DNA of 64,000 nt from JAGQVA01 sp033764335 (GCA_033764335.1 JANRJC010000049.1:124001-188000); one strand, 5' to 3'; positions 42,810 to 51,870 are shown, counted from the stretch's first letter. Made by a program: numbers and translations. Notes: generated by a model not told the origin, from the letters alone.

Positions 42810-45029
42810 TCACCCCAATGTCTGCCGCCCAGCCATGAGGGGTTGGTCGTAGATACGTTTACCGGTAGCTTTATAGAGTGCATTGGCGAGTGCCCCAATG
42901 ATGGGTGGGTTCACCGGCTCACCGAGACCTGTCGGGTCTATATCGTTTTTTACAAAATGTACTTCGATGGATTTGGGAGCCTCGCTATGACGAATGAGGC
43001 GGTATTTGTCGAAGTTGTTTTGTTCGGGCACTCCATCTCGGAAGCTCATTGCACTATACAAAGAGTGGCCGATACCGTCCACGATACCTCCCTCGGCGAG
43101 GTTTTCGGCTGCGAGGGGGTTCACTACAATGCCACAGTCAACGGCGCAATGGACTTTTTGCATGATGAGTTTGCCATCTTCCATCACAATATCCATCACT
43201 TGTGCCACATAACTATTGTGGCAGAAGTAAGCGGAAACTCCTCGATGTACGTCTGGCTGATGGGTGTCCCAGCCCGATTTTTCCCGCACGAGTTCTAATA
43301 CTCCGGCGTAGCGCGCTGCGTCATAGTCATTGTCTTTTCCGACGGGATTGTTTTGAGCGCGCTCCAAAAGCTGAAGGCGAAACTCGATAGGGTCTTTTCC
43401 CATGGCCTCTGACACTTCGTCGAGGAAAGACTGTTCGGCTCCGGCGATGAAGTTTGACCGGGGGGCGCGAAATGCCCCAACCGTGATATTGGAATCCAAT
43501 ATCCATTCGTCTGCGAGGTAATTGTCCACTGCACCTGCCGGAAACCGGTTGGCAGCGATGGGGCTTTCCGGGATACCGCCTGCTCGCACGTGGAAGCCGA
43601 TAAGGTTTTTATTGGCGTCTAAAGCTGCACGGTAGGTGATATGGTAAGCGGGGCGATAGTTGCCGAAAGTCATATCGTCTTCCCGCGTGTAAACCAGCTT
43701 TATGGGTGCGTTCATTTTTTGGGAAATGACCGCCGCTTCTACTACGAAGTGGCCGTAAAGTCTGCGCCCAAAACCTCCGCCCATACGGGTCATCTGTATG
43801 TCAATTTTTTCGAGCGGCATACCGAGTCGGGCCGCCACCGATTTTTCCATAAATTCGGGGGTCTGGATGGGGCCGACAAGTTCGGCTTTGTCTGCCGTCA
43901 CATGGGCGAAAAAATTCATCGGCTCCAGCGTACTGTGAGCAAGGAAAGGCGCGGTATAAGTGCGCTCAATGACTTGCGCTGCGTTTTTGAATGCAGAATC
44001 GGGGTCGCCATCCTTGCGGAGCTGTTTTGCGGGTTTGGCAGCCATTTCGACCATTTTTATCAGGTGGTCGCTGGTGTTTTCTAATCCGGAGGGGGTTTCT
44101 ATGGGGTTTTTGCTGTATAGGGGTTCCCATTCTAGTTTCAAACTCTTTTTCGCATTCATCACCTCCCAGGTCGAGTTGCCCACAACGACGACTAACTCAG
44201 GAAATGCGTCGGTATCACACCACTGTTTTTCATAGTCATCTTTGTAGGTGTTAATAGTAAAAATATCCCTGATACCGGGCATGGCTCTGGATGCGGAGTC
44301 GTCCACCGATTTTAGTTTTAAACCAAAAGCCGGGGGATGCACGATCATTGCGATAAGCATACCTTCGCGGCGGTAGTCGAGACCAAATAGGGGCTGCCCG
44401 GTCACGATTTTAGTACCATCCACGTTTTTGCGGGGAGTGCCAATGATTTTGAAGTCGGTTATTTCTTTCAGATTGACTTCCTTAGGCACGGGAATTTGGG
44501 CGGCGATGGAAGCCATTTCACCATAACTCGCCGATTTGCCGCTATTTTTGTGGTATAGAATGCCTGCTTCGGTAGTTATTTCTTCTACGGGAACCTTCCA
44601 GGTTTGGGCCGCAGCTTCACGGAGCATGTGTCGGGCCGATGCCCCGGCCATACGGAGTCCTTGCCATCCCTGGCGGATGGACTGGCTGCCGCCCGCCAGT
44701 TGGCGGGTAAATAATTCGGTATTGAGCGGAGCTTGCTCTACAATGACGTTTTTCCAGTCCACGTCGAGCTCTTCTGCCACAATCATGGGCATGGAGGTTT
44801 TGACATTCTGCCCGATTTCGGGGTTGGGGGACATAATGGTTACGACGCCATTTTCGCCTATTTTTAGGAAACCGTTAATATTGAACCATTCCTTCGGCAT
44901 CTTGATGAGTTCTTCTGCGTTGGGCTTACACGAAGCCAGCCAGCTAAAGCCGAGCATCATTCCGCCACCTGCCAATGCCGTGGTTTTTAAGAAGGAACGT
45001 CTGCCATAGGATGTTTTTACGAGTGTCAT
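42810..45029 (-). CDS. Molybdopterin-binding subunit of a xanthine-dehydrogenase-family hydroxylase (copy 2)
   Basis: 739 residues. A Tat signal with GRRSFLKTTALAGGG (about 9-25) is followed by the large Mo-binding fold (TRMGGGFGRR, APRSNFIAGAEQSFLDE and CAVDCGIVVNPL) and the catalytic-glutamate motif GLGEP near 704. This is the isoquinoline-1-oxidoreductase/aldehyde-oxidase type without an FAD subunit. It is a tandem paralogue of the next gene upstream (same N-terminal 24 residues with few changes). It shares that gene's Fe-S partner at 47345-47800. The substrate is unknown; it probably acts in the periplasm. Confidence 0.9.
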   Translation of the reverse strand: MTLVKTSYGRRSFLKTTALAGGGMMLGFSWLASCKPNAEELIKMPKEWFNINGFLKIGENGVVTIMSPNPEIGQNVKTSMPMIVAEELDVDWKNVIVEQAPLNTELFTRQLAGGSQSIRQGWQGLRMAGASARHMLREAAAQTWKVPVEEITTEAGILYHKNSGKSASYGEMASIAAQIPVPKEVNLKEITDFKIIGTPRKNVDGTKIVTGQPLFGLDYRREGMLIAMIVHPPAFGLKLKSVDDSASRAMPGIRDIFTINTYKDDYEKQWCDTDAFPELVVVVGNSTWEVMNAKKSLKLEWEPLYSKNPIETPSGLENTSDHLIKMVEMAAKPAKQLRKDGDPDSAFKNAAQVIERTYTAPFLAHSTLEPMNFFAHVTADKAELVGPIQTPEFMEKSVAARLGMPLEKIDIQMTRMGGGFGRRLYGHFVVEAAVISQKMNAPIKLVYTREDDMTFGNYRPAYHITYRAALDANKNLIGFHVRAGGIPESPIAANRFPAGAVDNYLADEWILDSNITVGAFRAPRSNFIAGAEQSFLDEVSEAMGKDPIEFRLQLLERAQNNPVGKDNDYDAARYAGVLELVREKSGWDTHQPDVHRGVSAYFCHNSYVAQVMDIVMEDGKLIMQKVHCAVDCGIVVNPLAAENLAEGGIVDGIGHSLYSAMSFRDGVPEQNNFDKYRLIRHSEAPKSIEVHFVKNDIDPTGLGEPVNPPIIGALANALYKATGKRIYDQPLMAGRQTLG

Positions 45030-45068
45030 TTTGTTAGTTTTTGGGGAAAGTTTAATAATAAAAAACCG

Positions 45069-47321
45069 CTATATCTCTGTTGTTCTTTCTGCAAGGAAAG
45101 GCTGGTTGTACATCCGCTTACCCGTCGCACGGTACAAAGCATTGGCGAGGGCCGCAATGATGGGGGGGCCTGTCGGTTCTCCGAGGCCTGTTGGGGCAAT
45201 CTCGTTTTTCACGAAATATACCTCAATTTCTTTCGGTGTTTCACTGTGACGGATGAGGCGATATTTGTCGAAATTGTTTTGCTGGGGTACGCCCTCTTTG
45301 AAGGTGAGGGTGCTGTATAACCCTTGACCAATGCCATCAACGATGGCCCCTTCCGCGAGGTTCTCTGCCCCAAGAGGATTGACAAGGATGCCGCAATCAA
45401 CCGCACAGTAAACTTTGGGGATAAGGAGTTTGCCGTCATTTAATGTAAGATCTAAAACCTGCGCCACATAAGTGTTGTGGCAGAAATAGACGGAAACACC
45501 CCGATGAACGTCAACCGGGTCGTTTTTTCCCCACCCGGATTTTTCTCGTACCAATTCCAACACTCCGGCATAACGGGCGGCATCGTAGTCATTTTCTTTT
45601 CCGACGGGATTTTGCCGGGCACGTTCCAAAAGCTGGAGGCGAAACTCAAAGGGATCCTTGCCGGCAGTTTCTGCTACTTCGTCCAGAAATGACTGCTCCG
45701 CCGCGGCCATGAAGTTTGACCTCGGCGCCCGATAGGAGCCGACGGTAATATTGGTGTCCAAAGTCCAATCTTCGGCGAGATAGTTTTCGACTGCACCGGC
45801 GGGGAAGTTGTTTGCGGCGAGCGGACTTTCCGGCAGCCCTCCTGTTTTCACATGAAAAGCGATCAGGTTGTTGTCGGCATCCAATGCAGCCCGAAATGTC
45901 GCATGGTAAGAGGGGCGATAGATTCCCGCCGTCATATCATCCTCGCGCGTGTAGATGAGTTTTACCGGGGCATTCATCTTTTGAGAGATGAGTGCAGCCT
46001 CCAAAAGCCAATGAGCGTAAGAACGCCGACCGAAACCTCCGCCGAGGCGTGTCATCTGAATATCTATCTTTTCCAGGGGTAAACCCAGACGAGCGGACAA
46101 GGCTTTTTCGGTAAATTCTGCTTTCTGAAGGGGGCCAACTAGTTCTGCTTTCTCCGCAGTCACGTGGGCGAAGAAATTCATGGGTTCCATGCAGTTGTGG
46201 GCGAGGAAAGGCGCAGTATAATTGCGTTCAATGATCTTTGTAGCGTTTTTGAAGGCAGTTTCAGGGTCTCCGTCCCTGCGGCGCACATTTGCGGGTTGGG
46301 TAGCTCTTTCGGCCATTTTCGCATTGTGATCCGCGGTGTTTTCAAGCCCTGCCGGTGTGGTTACCGTTATTTGCCTACCCATAAAATTTCTCACTTCGGA
46401 GGAATCGGCTATCGGCTCCCATTCGATTTTTAGCAGCTTTTTGGCGTTCATTACTTCCCAGGTTGAAGTTCCTACCACGGCTACGAGGTCGGGGAAAGTG
46501 CAGGTGTCAAAAAACTGCTTTTCGTAATCTTCATTCAATGCCTTGATCGTAAAAATATCTTTCACACCGGGCATTGCCCTTGCTGCGGAGTCGTCCACGG
46601 ATTTCAGTTTAAGGCCGAAGGCGGGCGGGTGGACAATCATGGCGATGAGCAAACCTTCGCGGTGGTAGTCTATTCCGAATAAGGGTTTACCCGTCACGAT
46701 TTTTAACCCGTCCACATTTTTGCGGGGGGTTCCGATGATTTTGAAATCCGCGACTTCTTTCAGGGTTACCTCCTTAGGTGCGGGCAATTGGGCGGCAGCT
46801 GATGCCACTTCGCCGTAACCCGCGGACTTGCCGCTATTTTTGTGGTACAAAATGCCTGCTTCGGTGGTGATTTCTTCTATCGGAACCGTCCAAATCTTAG
46901 CTGCGGCTTCTCGGAGCATGTGTCTTGCGGAGGCACCGGCCATGCGCAGCCCGGGCCATCCCTGGCGGATTGCCTGGCTACCGCCGATAAATTGACGGGT
47001 ATATAACTCCGTGTTTAAAGGGGCTTGTTCGACAATCACATTTTTCCAGTCCACGTCAAGTTCCTCCGCCACAATCATTGGCATGGAGGTTTTTACATTC
47101 TGGCCGCCTTCGGGGTTAGGGGACATAATGGTTACGACACCGTTTTCCCCAATTTTCAAAAAGCCGTTGATGTTGAACCATTCCTTCGGCAAGGTCAGAG
47201 TCTCTCTCCCCGAGGGTTTACACCCCGCCAGCCAACTGAAGCCAAGCATCAAACCTCCACCCGCGAGTGCAGTGGTTTTTAAGAAGGAACGCCTGCCATA
47301 GGATGTTTTTACAAGGGTCAT
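45069..47321 (-). CDS. Molybdopterin-binding subunit of a xanthine-dehydrogenase-family hydroxylase (copy 1)
   Basis: 750 residues, very similar throughout to the gene at 42810-45029. It has a Tat signal GRRSFLKTTALAGGG, TRLGGGFGRRSYAHW, APRSNFMAAAEQSFLDE, CAVDCGILVNPL and GLGEPTGPP with the catalytic Glu. It follows the Fe-S subunit gene by 23 bases and precedes its paralogue by 39 bases, so all three form an operon. The extra residues relative to copy 2 lie mainly near 300-315 (SSEVRNFMGRQITV). Probably a periplasmic molybdenum hydroxylase passing electrons via 2Fe-2S clusters to a cytochrome. Confidence 0.92.
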   Translation of the reverse strand: MTLVKTSYGRRSFLKTTALAGGGLMLGFSWLAGCKPSGRETLTLPKEWFNINGFLKIGENGVVTIMSPNPEGGQNVKTSMPMIVAEELDVDWKNVIVEQAPLNTELYTRQFIGGSQAIRQGWPGLRMAGASARHMLREAAAKIWTVPIEEITTEAGILYHKNSGKSAGYGEVASAAAQLPAPKEVTLKEVADFKIIGTPRKNVDGLKIVTGKPLFGIDYHREGLLIAMIVHPPAFGLKLKSVDDSAARAMPGVKDIFTIKALNEDYEKQFFDTCTFPDLVAVVGTSTWEVMNAKKLLKIEWEPIADSSEVRNFMGRQITVTTPAGLENTADHNAKMAERATQPANVRRRDGDPETAFKNATKIIERNYTAPFLAHNCMEPMNFFAHVTAEKAELVGPLQKAEFTEKALSARLGLPLEKIDIQMTRLGGGFGRRSYAHWLLEAALISQKMNAPVKLIYTREDDMTAGIYRPSYHATFRAALDADNNLIAFHVKTGGLPESPLAANNFPAGAVENYLAEDWTLDTNITVGSYRAPRSNFMAAAEQSFLDEVAETAGKDPFEFRLQLLERARQNPVGKENDYDAARYAGVLELVREKSGWGKNDPVDVHRGVSVYFCHNTYVAQVLDLTLNDGKLLIPKVYCAVDCGILVNPLGAENLAEGAIVDGIGQGLYSTLTFKEGVPQQNNFDKYRLIRHSETPKEIEVYFVKNEIAPTGLGEPTGPPIIAALANALYRATGKRMYNQPFLAERTTEI

Positions 47322-47344
47322 AAAGAAATATTCTCGCCTTACGA

Positions 47345-47800
47345 TTAGGAGTTTGCAGCCGTTTTAATCGCAGCTTTGATGCGGGTATAAGTACCACAGC
47401 GGCAGATATTGCCGTTCATAGCCGCTTCAATTTCGGCATCGCTAGGGTTGGGATTGGCGTTCAGAAATGCGGATGCATTCATGATTTGTCCTGCCTGACA
47501 ATAACCACACTGCGCCACGTCATGCTCCAACCAGGCTTTTTGTACGGGGTGATCGCCGTCTTCGGATAATCCTTCGATGGTCGTAACGGCTTGGTTGCCT
47601 ACTTGTGAGACCGGCAACTGGCAGGAGCGCATGGCGATGCCTTCGAGATGGATCGTGCAGGCGCCACACATGGCGATGCCACAGCCATACTTAGTACCGA
47701 CGAGGTTGAGGTGATCGCGCAACACCCAAAGCATAGGCGTAGAGGGATCCACGTCCACTTGCTGTTTTTTTCCGTTGATGTTTAGATTGAAAATTGCCAT
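47345..47800 (-). CDS. (2Fe-2S)-binding subunit of a molybdenum hydroxylase
   Basis: 151 residues, the normal size. An N-terminal plant-type 2Fe-2S domain (KYGCGIAMCGACTIH plus a further Cys near 59) is followed by the alpha-helical second 2Fe-2S domain (QCGYCQAGQIM, NICRCGTY). It is the first gene of the operon and serves one or both Mo-subunit paralogues downstream. No FAD-domain or cytochrome gene accompanies it, as in IorAB-type enzymes, where electrons go to a membrane or periplasmic acceptor. Confidence 0.93.
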   Translation of the reverse strand: MAIFNLNINGKKQQVDVDPSTPMLWVLRDHLNLVGTKYGCGIAMCGACTIHLEGIAMRSCQLPVSQVGNQAVTTIEGLSEDGDHPVQKAWLEHDVAQCGYCQAGQIMNASAFLNANPNPSDAEIEAAMNGNICRCGTYTRIKAAIKTAANS

Positions 47801-47991
47801 GATGATGAGGATATAGGAAGTGAATGGAATGTTTTTTTAGTTAAAAGAGCAATGTAAGTTATAACCCCAAATTAGTAAAAAATTACGCAATTCAAACAAG
47901 GGCTTACGGAATTCAAATAATCCTTTAGAGAACTCGGGTAAAGCGGAGTTACAAAATCCGGGTGTGAAAAAATAGAGTCTATTTCTCAAAT

Positions 47992-48020
47992 AATTCAAAA
48001 ATAAAATGTATTTTTGAATT
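47992..48020 (+). promoter_or_regulatory. 12-bp perfect inverted repeat overlapping a -7 box before the defence-like operon
   Basis: AATTCAAAAATA (47992-48003) and TATTTTTGAATT (48009-48020) are perfect inverted copies around a five-base loop. The right arm contains TATTTTTG, matching the Bacteroidota -7 consensus. The repeat ends 25 bases before the ATPase start at 48046. It may be an operator that keeps the operon off, or a hairpin in the 5' leader. No clear -33 box is seen. Confidence 0.5.
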
Positions 48021-48045
48021 GAAATTATCAAAAAAACTATTTATT

Positions 48046-49296
48046 ATGCTTGTTCAGCTATCTGTGCGGAATTATAAAGTATTCAAAGATGAGGTAAAAC
48101 TTACTCTTTTTGCTTCCAATTATGACAAAACTACACGAGAGCAGGAAAATGTTTTCGAAGTACCTAAGTTTGGGCTACGGATATTGAAAAGTGCCGTGAT
48201 TTATGGTGCGAATGCTAGCGGAAAAACCAAACTCATTGATGCGGTTCGTTTTATGAAGGATTTTATTTTGAATTCCTCAAAAGAATCGCAACAGGGCGAG
48301 CAGATAGAAACAGAAGCTTTTCGACTTAATGCAGCAACTACTGGACAACCGTCTCTCTTTGAAATTATATTCATTTATGCAGACGAAATGTACCGTTATG
48401 GCTTTGAGGTGACGCCTAAAGAGGTTATTTCGGAATGGTTTTACCATCGTCCCAACACTAAGGAGGTTGAGATTTTTTTTAGAGAAGGGCAGAATTTCAA
48501 TATTCATCCCCGCCTTTTCAAAAAAGGGAATCTATTGGTGAAAGAAAATATGGTGCGGAATAATGCACTCATGCTTTCAGTAGCTGCGCAGTTCAATGAT
48601 GAATTAAGTAGGAAAGCGATGAGTTGGTTTAAAGAGGTTGAGATATTAAGCGGCCTTGAATTATCTCAATACTGGGGGTATGTCTCAACAGAACAAAATC
48701 ATGATTCACTATTGAATTTTCTGCAAAAAGCAGATATGAGCATTGATGGGTTTGCAATTGATTACGCTGAGCCTGAGGATGAGTTATCCCTAAACCTATT
48801 ACCGGAAGTGCATATTCTTCATCAAAAATATGATGAGGCTAATTTACCGGTTGGGTTCGAAGAGTTTCAAATGAGCAAACATGAATCATCGGGTACGATA
48901 AAGTTTTTTGCCTTTGCGCATCCCACATTACAAGCGTTAAAACATGGAAACTTGATTTTTATAGATGAGTTAGACTCAAAAATTCACCCCAACTTAGTTT
49001 GTAAAATCATAGAATTATTTAATTCGATTTGGACCAATCCGCATAATGCTCAACTCATTTTCAACACACACGACACCAACCTTCTGAGTTCCGGATTATT
49101 TCGTCGTGACCAAATTTGGTTTGTAGAAAAAAACCGATTTGGTGCAGCTGCGTTGTATTCCCTTGCCTCATTTAAAACCGATGATGGCGGACGAAAAACG
49201 GATAATTTCGAGGAAAATTACCTGCGAGGAAGATATGGTGGTGTGCCCGTATTGGGTGATTTTTCCAAAATCTTTCCATCGGAAAACCCTACGTAA
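48046..49296 (+). CDS. RloA/AbiLi-like AAA-family ATPase
   Basis: 416 residues from the ATG at 48046; an in-frame TTG at 48019 falls inside an inverted repeat and is less likely. It is an SMC/ABC-like ATPase: N-terminal LSVRNYKVFKDEVKLTL, Walker A GANASGKT (54-61), a signature-like HESSGT, Walker B LIFIDELDSKIHP and the His switch FNTHDTNLL. This is the arrangement of RloA, AbiLi and other overcoming-lysogenisation-defect-like nucleoside triphosphatases that pair with TOPRIM or RloB effectors. Base composition is more AT-rich than the flanking genes. It lies two bases before the RloB gene, so the two proteins very likely act together, probably against phage. Confidence 0.85.
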   Translation: MLVQLSVRNYKVFKDEVKLTLFASNYDKTTREQENVFEVPKFGLRILKSAVIYGANASGKTKLIDAVRFMKDFILNSSKESQQGEQIETEAFRLNAATTGQPSLFEIIFIYADEMYRYGFEVTPKEVISEWFYHRPNTKEVEIFFREGQNFNIHPRLFKKGNLLVKENMVRNNALMLSVAAQFNDELSRKAMSWFKEVEILSGLELSQYWGYVSTEQNHDSLLNFLQKADMSIDGFAIDYAEPEDELSLNLLPEVHILHQKYDEANLPVGFEEFQMSKHESSGTIKFFAFAHPTLQALKHGNLIFIDELDSKIHPNLVCKIIELFNSIWTNPHNAQLIFNTHDTNLLSSGLFRRDQIWFVEKNRFGAAALYSLASFKTDDGGRKTDNFEENYLRGRYGGVPVLGDFSKIFPSENPT

Positions 49297-49298
49297 AG

Positions 49299-50018
49299 AT
49301 GAAAGACAAAAAATCTACTCAAATCGCTCAAAAAGAGGTTCATAAAGCAAAGCTTAAAGAATCCAAAATACGTCGCACCGCACCTAGTTTTCAAATACCG
49401 AAACCGACCCGGGTGGAACGACAGCGTTTCCTGATTGTTTGTGAAGGGTTGAGCACAGAGCCGGACTATTTTTATCATCTTAGGCAATATTTTCGTATTA
49501 CGGCTGCCGAGATTGTTTCTATTGGCGGTGCAGGTGAGACGATTCGGGTAGTTGAGCGAGCAAAAAAAGAGGCGGGAAAAAGCCCATTTGATCAAATCTG
49601 GGTTGTTTTTGACAAAGATGATTTCCCATCAGACCATTTTGACAACGCTATACGCATGGCTGAGGCTGCTAAGTTTGGTGTGGCATACTCCAACCAGGCG
49701 TTCGAATATTGGTTGATCTTGCATTTCGAAGACCATCAGGGAGGAGCGATGCATCGAAACCAATATTCTGAAAAATTAAAGACGTATCTTTCTCAGCACA
49801 ATGTTTTTTATGATACACGGGATCAAAAAAGCATTAATACTGAAATGTTTCGAGTGTTAGTAGGCAAGGATCCTAAAATAGATAAGAACCGCCTCGACTT
49901 GGCAATAATTCGAGCAGAAAAAGTACTGGGTTTTCATTCTCCCCTATTTTCGCCTGCTTCTGCGGAGTCTTCAACGACGGTTTTTAGACTAGTTAGAGAA
50001 CTTTTGAAGTTTCTCTAA
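49299..50018 (+). CDS. RloB/AbiLii-like protein
   Basis: 239 residues. A basic N-terminal 40 residues is followed by the RloB-family domain: FLIVCEGLSTEPDYFY (E49), GAGETIRVVERA, then VVFDKDDFP (D105, D107, D108) and SNQAFEYWLILHFE. This pattern is TOPRIM-like, with a Glu and a DxD-type acid cluster as probable metal ligands. It is therefore a likely nuclease effector, with the upstream ATPase as its sensor or switch. AbiL of Lactococcus has the same ATPase plus RloB pair. The stop codon abuts a remnant of an unrelated gene. Confidence 0.85.
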   Translation: MKDKKSTQIAQKEVHKAKLKESKIRRTAPSFQIPKPTRVERQRFLIVCEGLSTEPDYFYHLRQYFRITAAEIVSIGGAGETIRVVERAKKEAGKSPFDQIWVVFDKDDFPSDHFDNAIRMAEAAKFGVAYSNQAFEYWLILHFEDHQGGAMHRNQYSEKLKTYLSQHNVFYDTRDQKSINTEMFRVLVGKDPKIDKNRLDLAIIRAEKVLGFHSPLFSPASAESSTTVFRLVRELLKFL

Positions 50019-50097
50019 CCTGCCCTTTAAAAGGCTTCAATGCTTCTCCCACTAATTCTTCGTTGGTAAAAGGGCCATATACTTCGGCAGTATATTC
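50017..50097 (-). pseudogene. Remnant of an aldo/keto reductase gene
   Basis: Read on the minus strand this short segment encodes YTAEVYGPFTNEELVGEA followed by LKPFKGQV. That is a highly characteristic stretch of aldo/keto reductases, near the N-terminal DTAEVYGP motif with its catalytic tyrosine. The match begins and ends abruptly: on one side it runs straight into the araC stop region, and on the other into the rloB stop codon. It is about 27 codons of a roughly 330-residue enzyme. It marks the edge of a rearrangement, and its old position was just downstream of araC. Confidence 0.75.
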
Positions 50098-50114
50098 GTT
50101 TTCGTGCCTTTCAA

Positions 50115-51014
50115 TTACTTTTCAAGTATATTCCTAAATTTCAATGGGCTTAAGTCGGTATGTTTTTTAAAGAAATTATTAAAATGGGTGACTTCCTTAA
50201 AACCCAGTGCATAAGCAATCTCGGAAACGTTCCATGTGCTGTACCGCAGCATGATTTTCGATTCTTGTAAAATCCGTTCACCGATAATTTGGGTCGTCGT
50301 CTTGTCCGTTATTGCCTTGACGGCCCGGTTCAGGTGATTGACGTGTATATTCAACTGACTGGCAAAATCGGAGGCGGTGCGCAGGTTTACGAAGGGATGG
50401 TTTTCATCCACCGGAAACTGACGCTCCAGTAATTCTAAAAATAATGTGGAAATGCGTTGTGAGGCGTTGATCTGTTGTTGATCAAATTTTGAAGACGGCT
50501 GCATTTTCATCGCAAAATGTACCAACTCAAAAACCAGATTCCGAAGCAGATCATATTTGTGGATATACTCCGAATTGATTTCATCAAACATCCGTTGAAA
50601 AACATTTTCAACGTAAGCGATCTGTTCTGCGGTTAATTCAAAAACAGGGTTCCCTGAAGGTTGAAAAACGGAATACTGCTCAAGTTTTCCGAATTGATGG
50701 AAAAAGTGCTGATTAAAAATACAAAAAACGCCGCTTTTGATGGATTCTACATGTTCCCATTGGTAGGGAATCTGAGGGTTTGAAAATATCAGCGCCGGGT
50801 TCGGGATGTCAAGGGTTTTATCGGCGTAATGGATTTTTCCTTTGTCTAAAAGCAGGGTGATCTTAAAATAGTCGCGTTTTCGGTAGGGGAGGGGTTTTCC
50901 CGCTACAAACTCATGTTTAAAGACATTAAAATGCCCTAATCCTTTTTTGAGATCTTCGGGTACCCAATGGAACTTTCTTCGGTATAACTCTTCTAATGAT
51001 TCGGACTTTTCCAT
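50115..51014 (-). CDS. AraC-family transcriptional regulator
   Basis: 299 residues. The N-terminal part is a cupin-like sensory domain (about 1-170). The C-terminal 100 residues carry two helix-turn-helix motifs (DFASQLNIHVNHLNRAVK and NVSEIAYALGFKEVTHFNNFFKKHTDLSPLKFR, in parts), the AraC signature. It is read two bases after the beta-barrel gene at 51017-51784, so both are in one operon. The reductase remnant immediately downstream suggests that it once regulated or accompanied an aldo/keto reductase. Confidence 0.93.
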   Translation of the reverse strand: MEKSESLEELYRRKFHWVPEDLKKGLGHFNVFKHEFVAGKPLPYRKRDYFKITLLLDKGKIHYADKTLDIPNPALIFSNPQIPYQWEHVESIKSGVFCIFNQHFFHQFGKLEQYSVFQPSGNPVFELTAEQIAYVENVFQRMFDEINSEYIHKYDLLRNLVFELVHFAMKMQPSSKFDQQQINASQRISTLFLELLERQFPVDENHPFVNLRTASDFASQLNIHVNHLNRAVKAITDKTTTQIIGERILQESKIMLRYSTWNVSEIAYALGFKEVTHFNNFFKKHTDLSPLKFRNILEK

Positions 51015-51016
51015 TT

Positions 51017-51784
51017 TTATCGGGCTTCGATATACTGGTTATTAAAATTGTAGTTCAAACCCACATTCCAGACAAAGTCTTTTCCGGCAATCTCGGTGTT
51101 AATGGCCTTATTGGCGATGGAGGATATTGAAAACGGGAAATTTTTTTTAGCCAGAATGACGGTTGCGTTTGCATACAAACCTTCTTGTGCATCTATTCTA
51201 AGGTAATAAAATTGAGGGATGAAAGTTAAACTAAATTGTTTAGTGAGGTGCAGATCGGACATGATGCTTTTCAATCCCACAAAATGAGTATTCTGACTGA
51301 GGTCTTTGGTAAGTCCATGTCCATACAGATAATGAATGCCGACGCCTAATTTTTTATTGAAAAAGTAAGTAGGTGTGGTTTCCGCTGCGAAATAACGTTG
51401 CGCGGTAAAATAGGTTTTTATATTGCCATTGGTCGTATCGGCTACGGTTCGGAATACAAATGCAGGATGTGCGCCCACACTCATGGTAAACTTTTTGTTT
51501 GTGACTAATTTGTATCGTCCCCAAAAAACAAAAACCCAGGGTTTACCATCCATCGCAAAACGAAGCATGGGATCAAAGCTCAGCCGTTTTTTTCCAATGG
51601 ATAAATCAAACAATGCGGCAGGTTTGCCCAACATAAAATTGGGCAATAAGGATATGCCATTGTTTGTGGCCGTAATCACTCCTGAAAAATGGCTGGTTGC
51701 CTGTGTCTGTGTGCTATCGGTTGTTTGTGTATAGGACAAAAAATAAAGGGATAAAAGGGTAATCAATCCTATGGTTTTTTTCAT
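51017..51784 (-). CDS. Outer-membrane beta-barrel-like protein, unknown function
   Basis: 255 residues with an N-terminal signal peptide (about 1-20, ending YTQTT). The mature chain is a series of amphipathic strands with aromatic ends (VFVFWGRYKLV, LGVGIHYLYGHGL, FIPQFYYLRID), and it ends VWNVGLNYNF. It resembles small Bacteroidota outer-membrane barrels, with no named family recognised. The AraC gene follows after two bases. A TAGTTTTG element (minus strand, 51811-51818) resembles a -7 box about 27 bases upstream. Confidence 0.75.
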   Translation of the reverse strand: MKKTIGLITLLSLYFLSYTQTTDSTQTQATSHFSGVITATNNGISLLPNFMLGKPAALFDLSIGKKRLSFDPMLRFAMDGKPWVFVFWGRYKLVTNKKFTMSVGAHPAFVFRTVADTTNGNIKTYFTAQRYFAAETTPTYFFNKKLGVGIHYLYGHGLTKDLSQNTHFVGLKSIMSDLHLTKQFSLTFIPQFYYLRIDAQEGLYANATVILAKKNFPFSISSIANKAINTEIAGKDFVWNVGLNYNFNNQYIEAR

Positions 51785-51870
51785 TTTGAATAAGTTTGTA
51801 GAAACTCACGCAAAACTACTCTTACCGATAAAATATCAGGTAATACATTTCAAAGGAAAACTTACAATTT

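Noticed and set aside
48019..48045. TTG start nine codons upstream of the RloA-like ATPase
   Set aside because: It falls in the right arm of the inverted repeat and the -7 box, and the ATG at 48046 matches the usual start of the ATPase fold.
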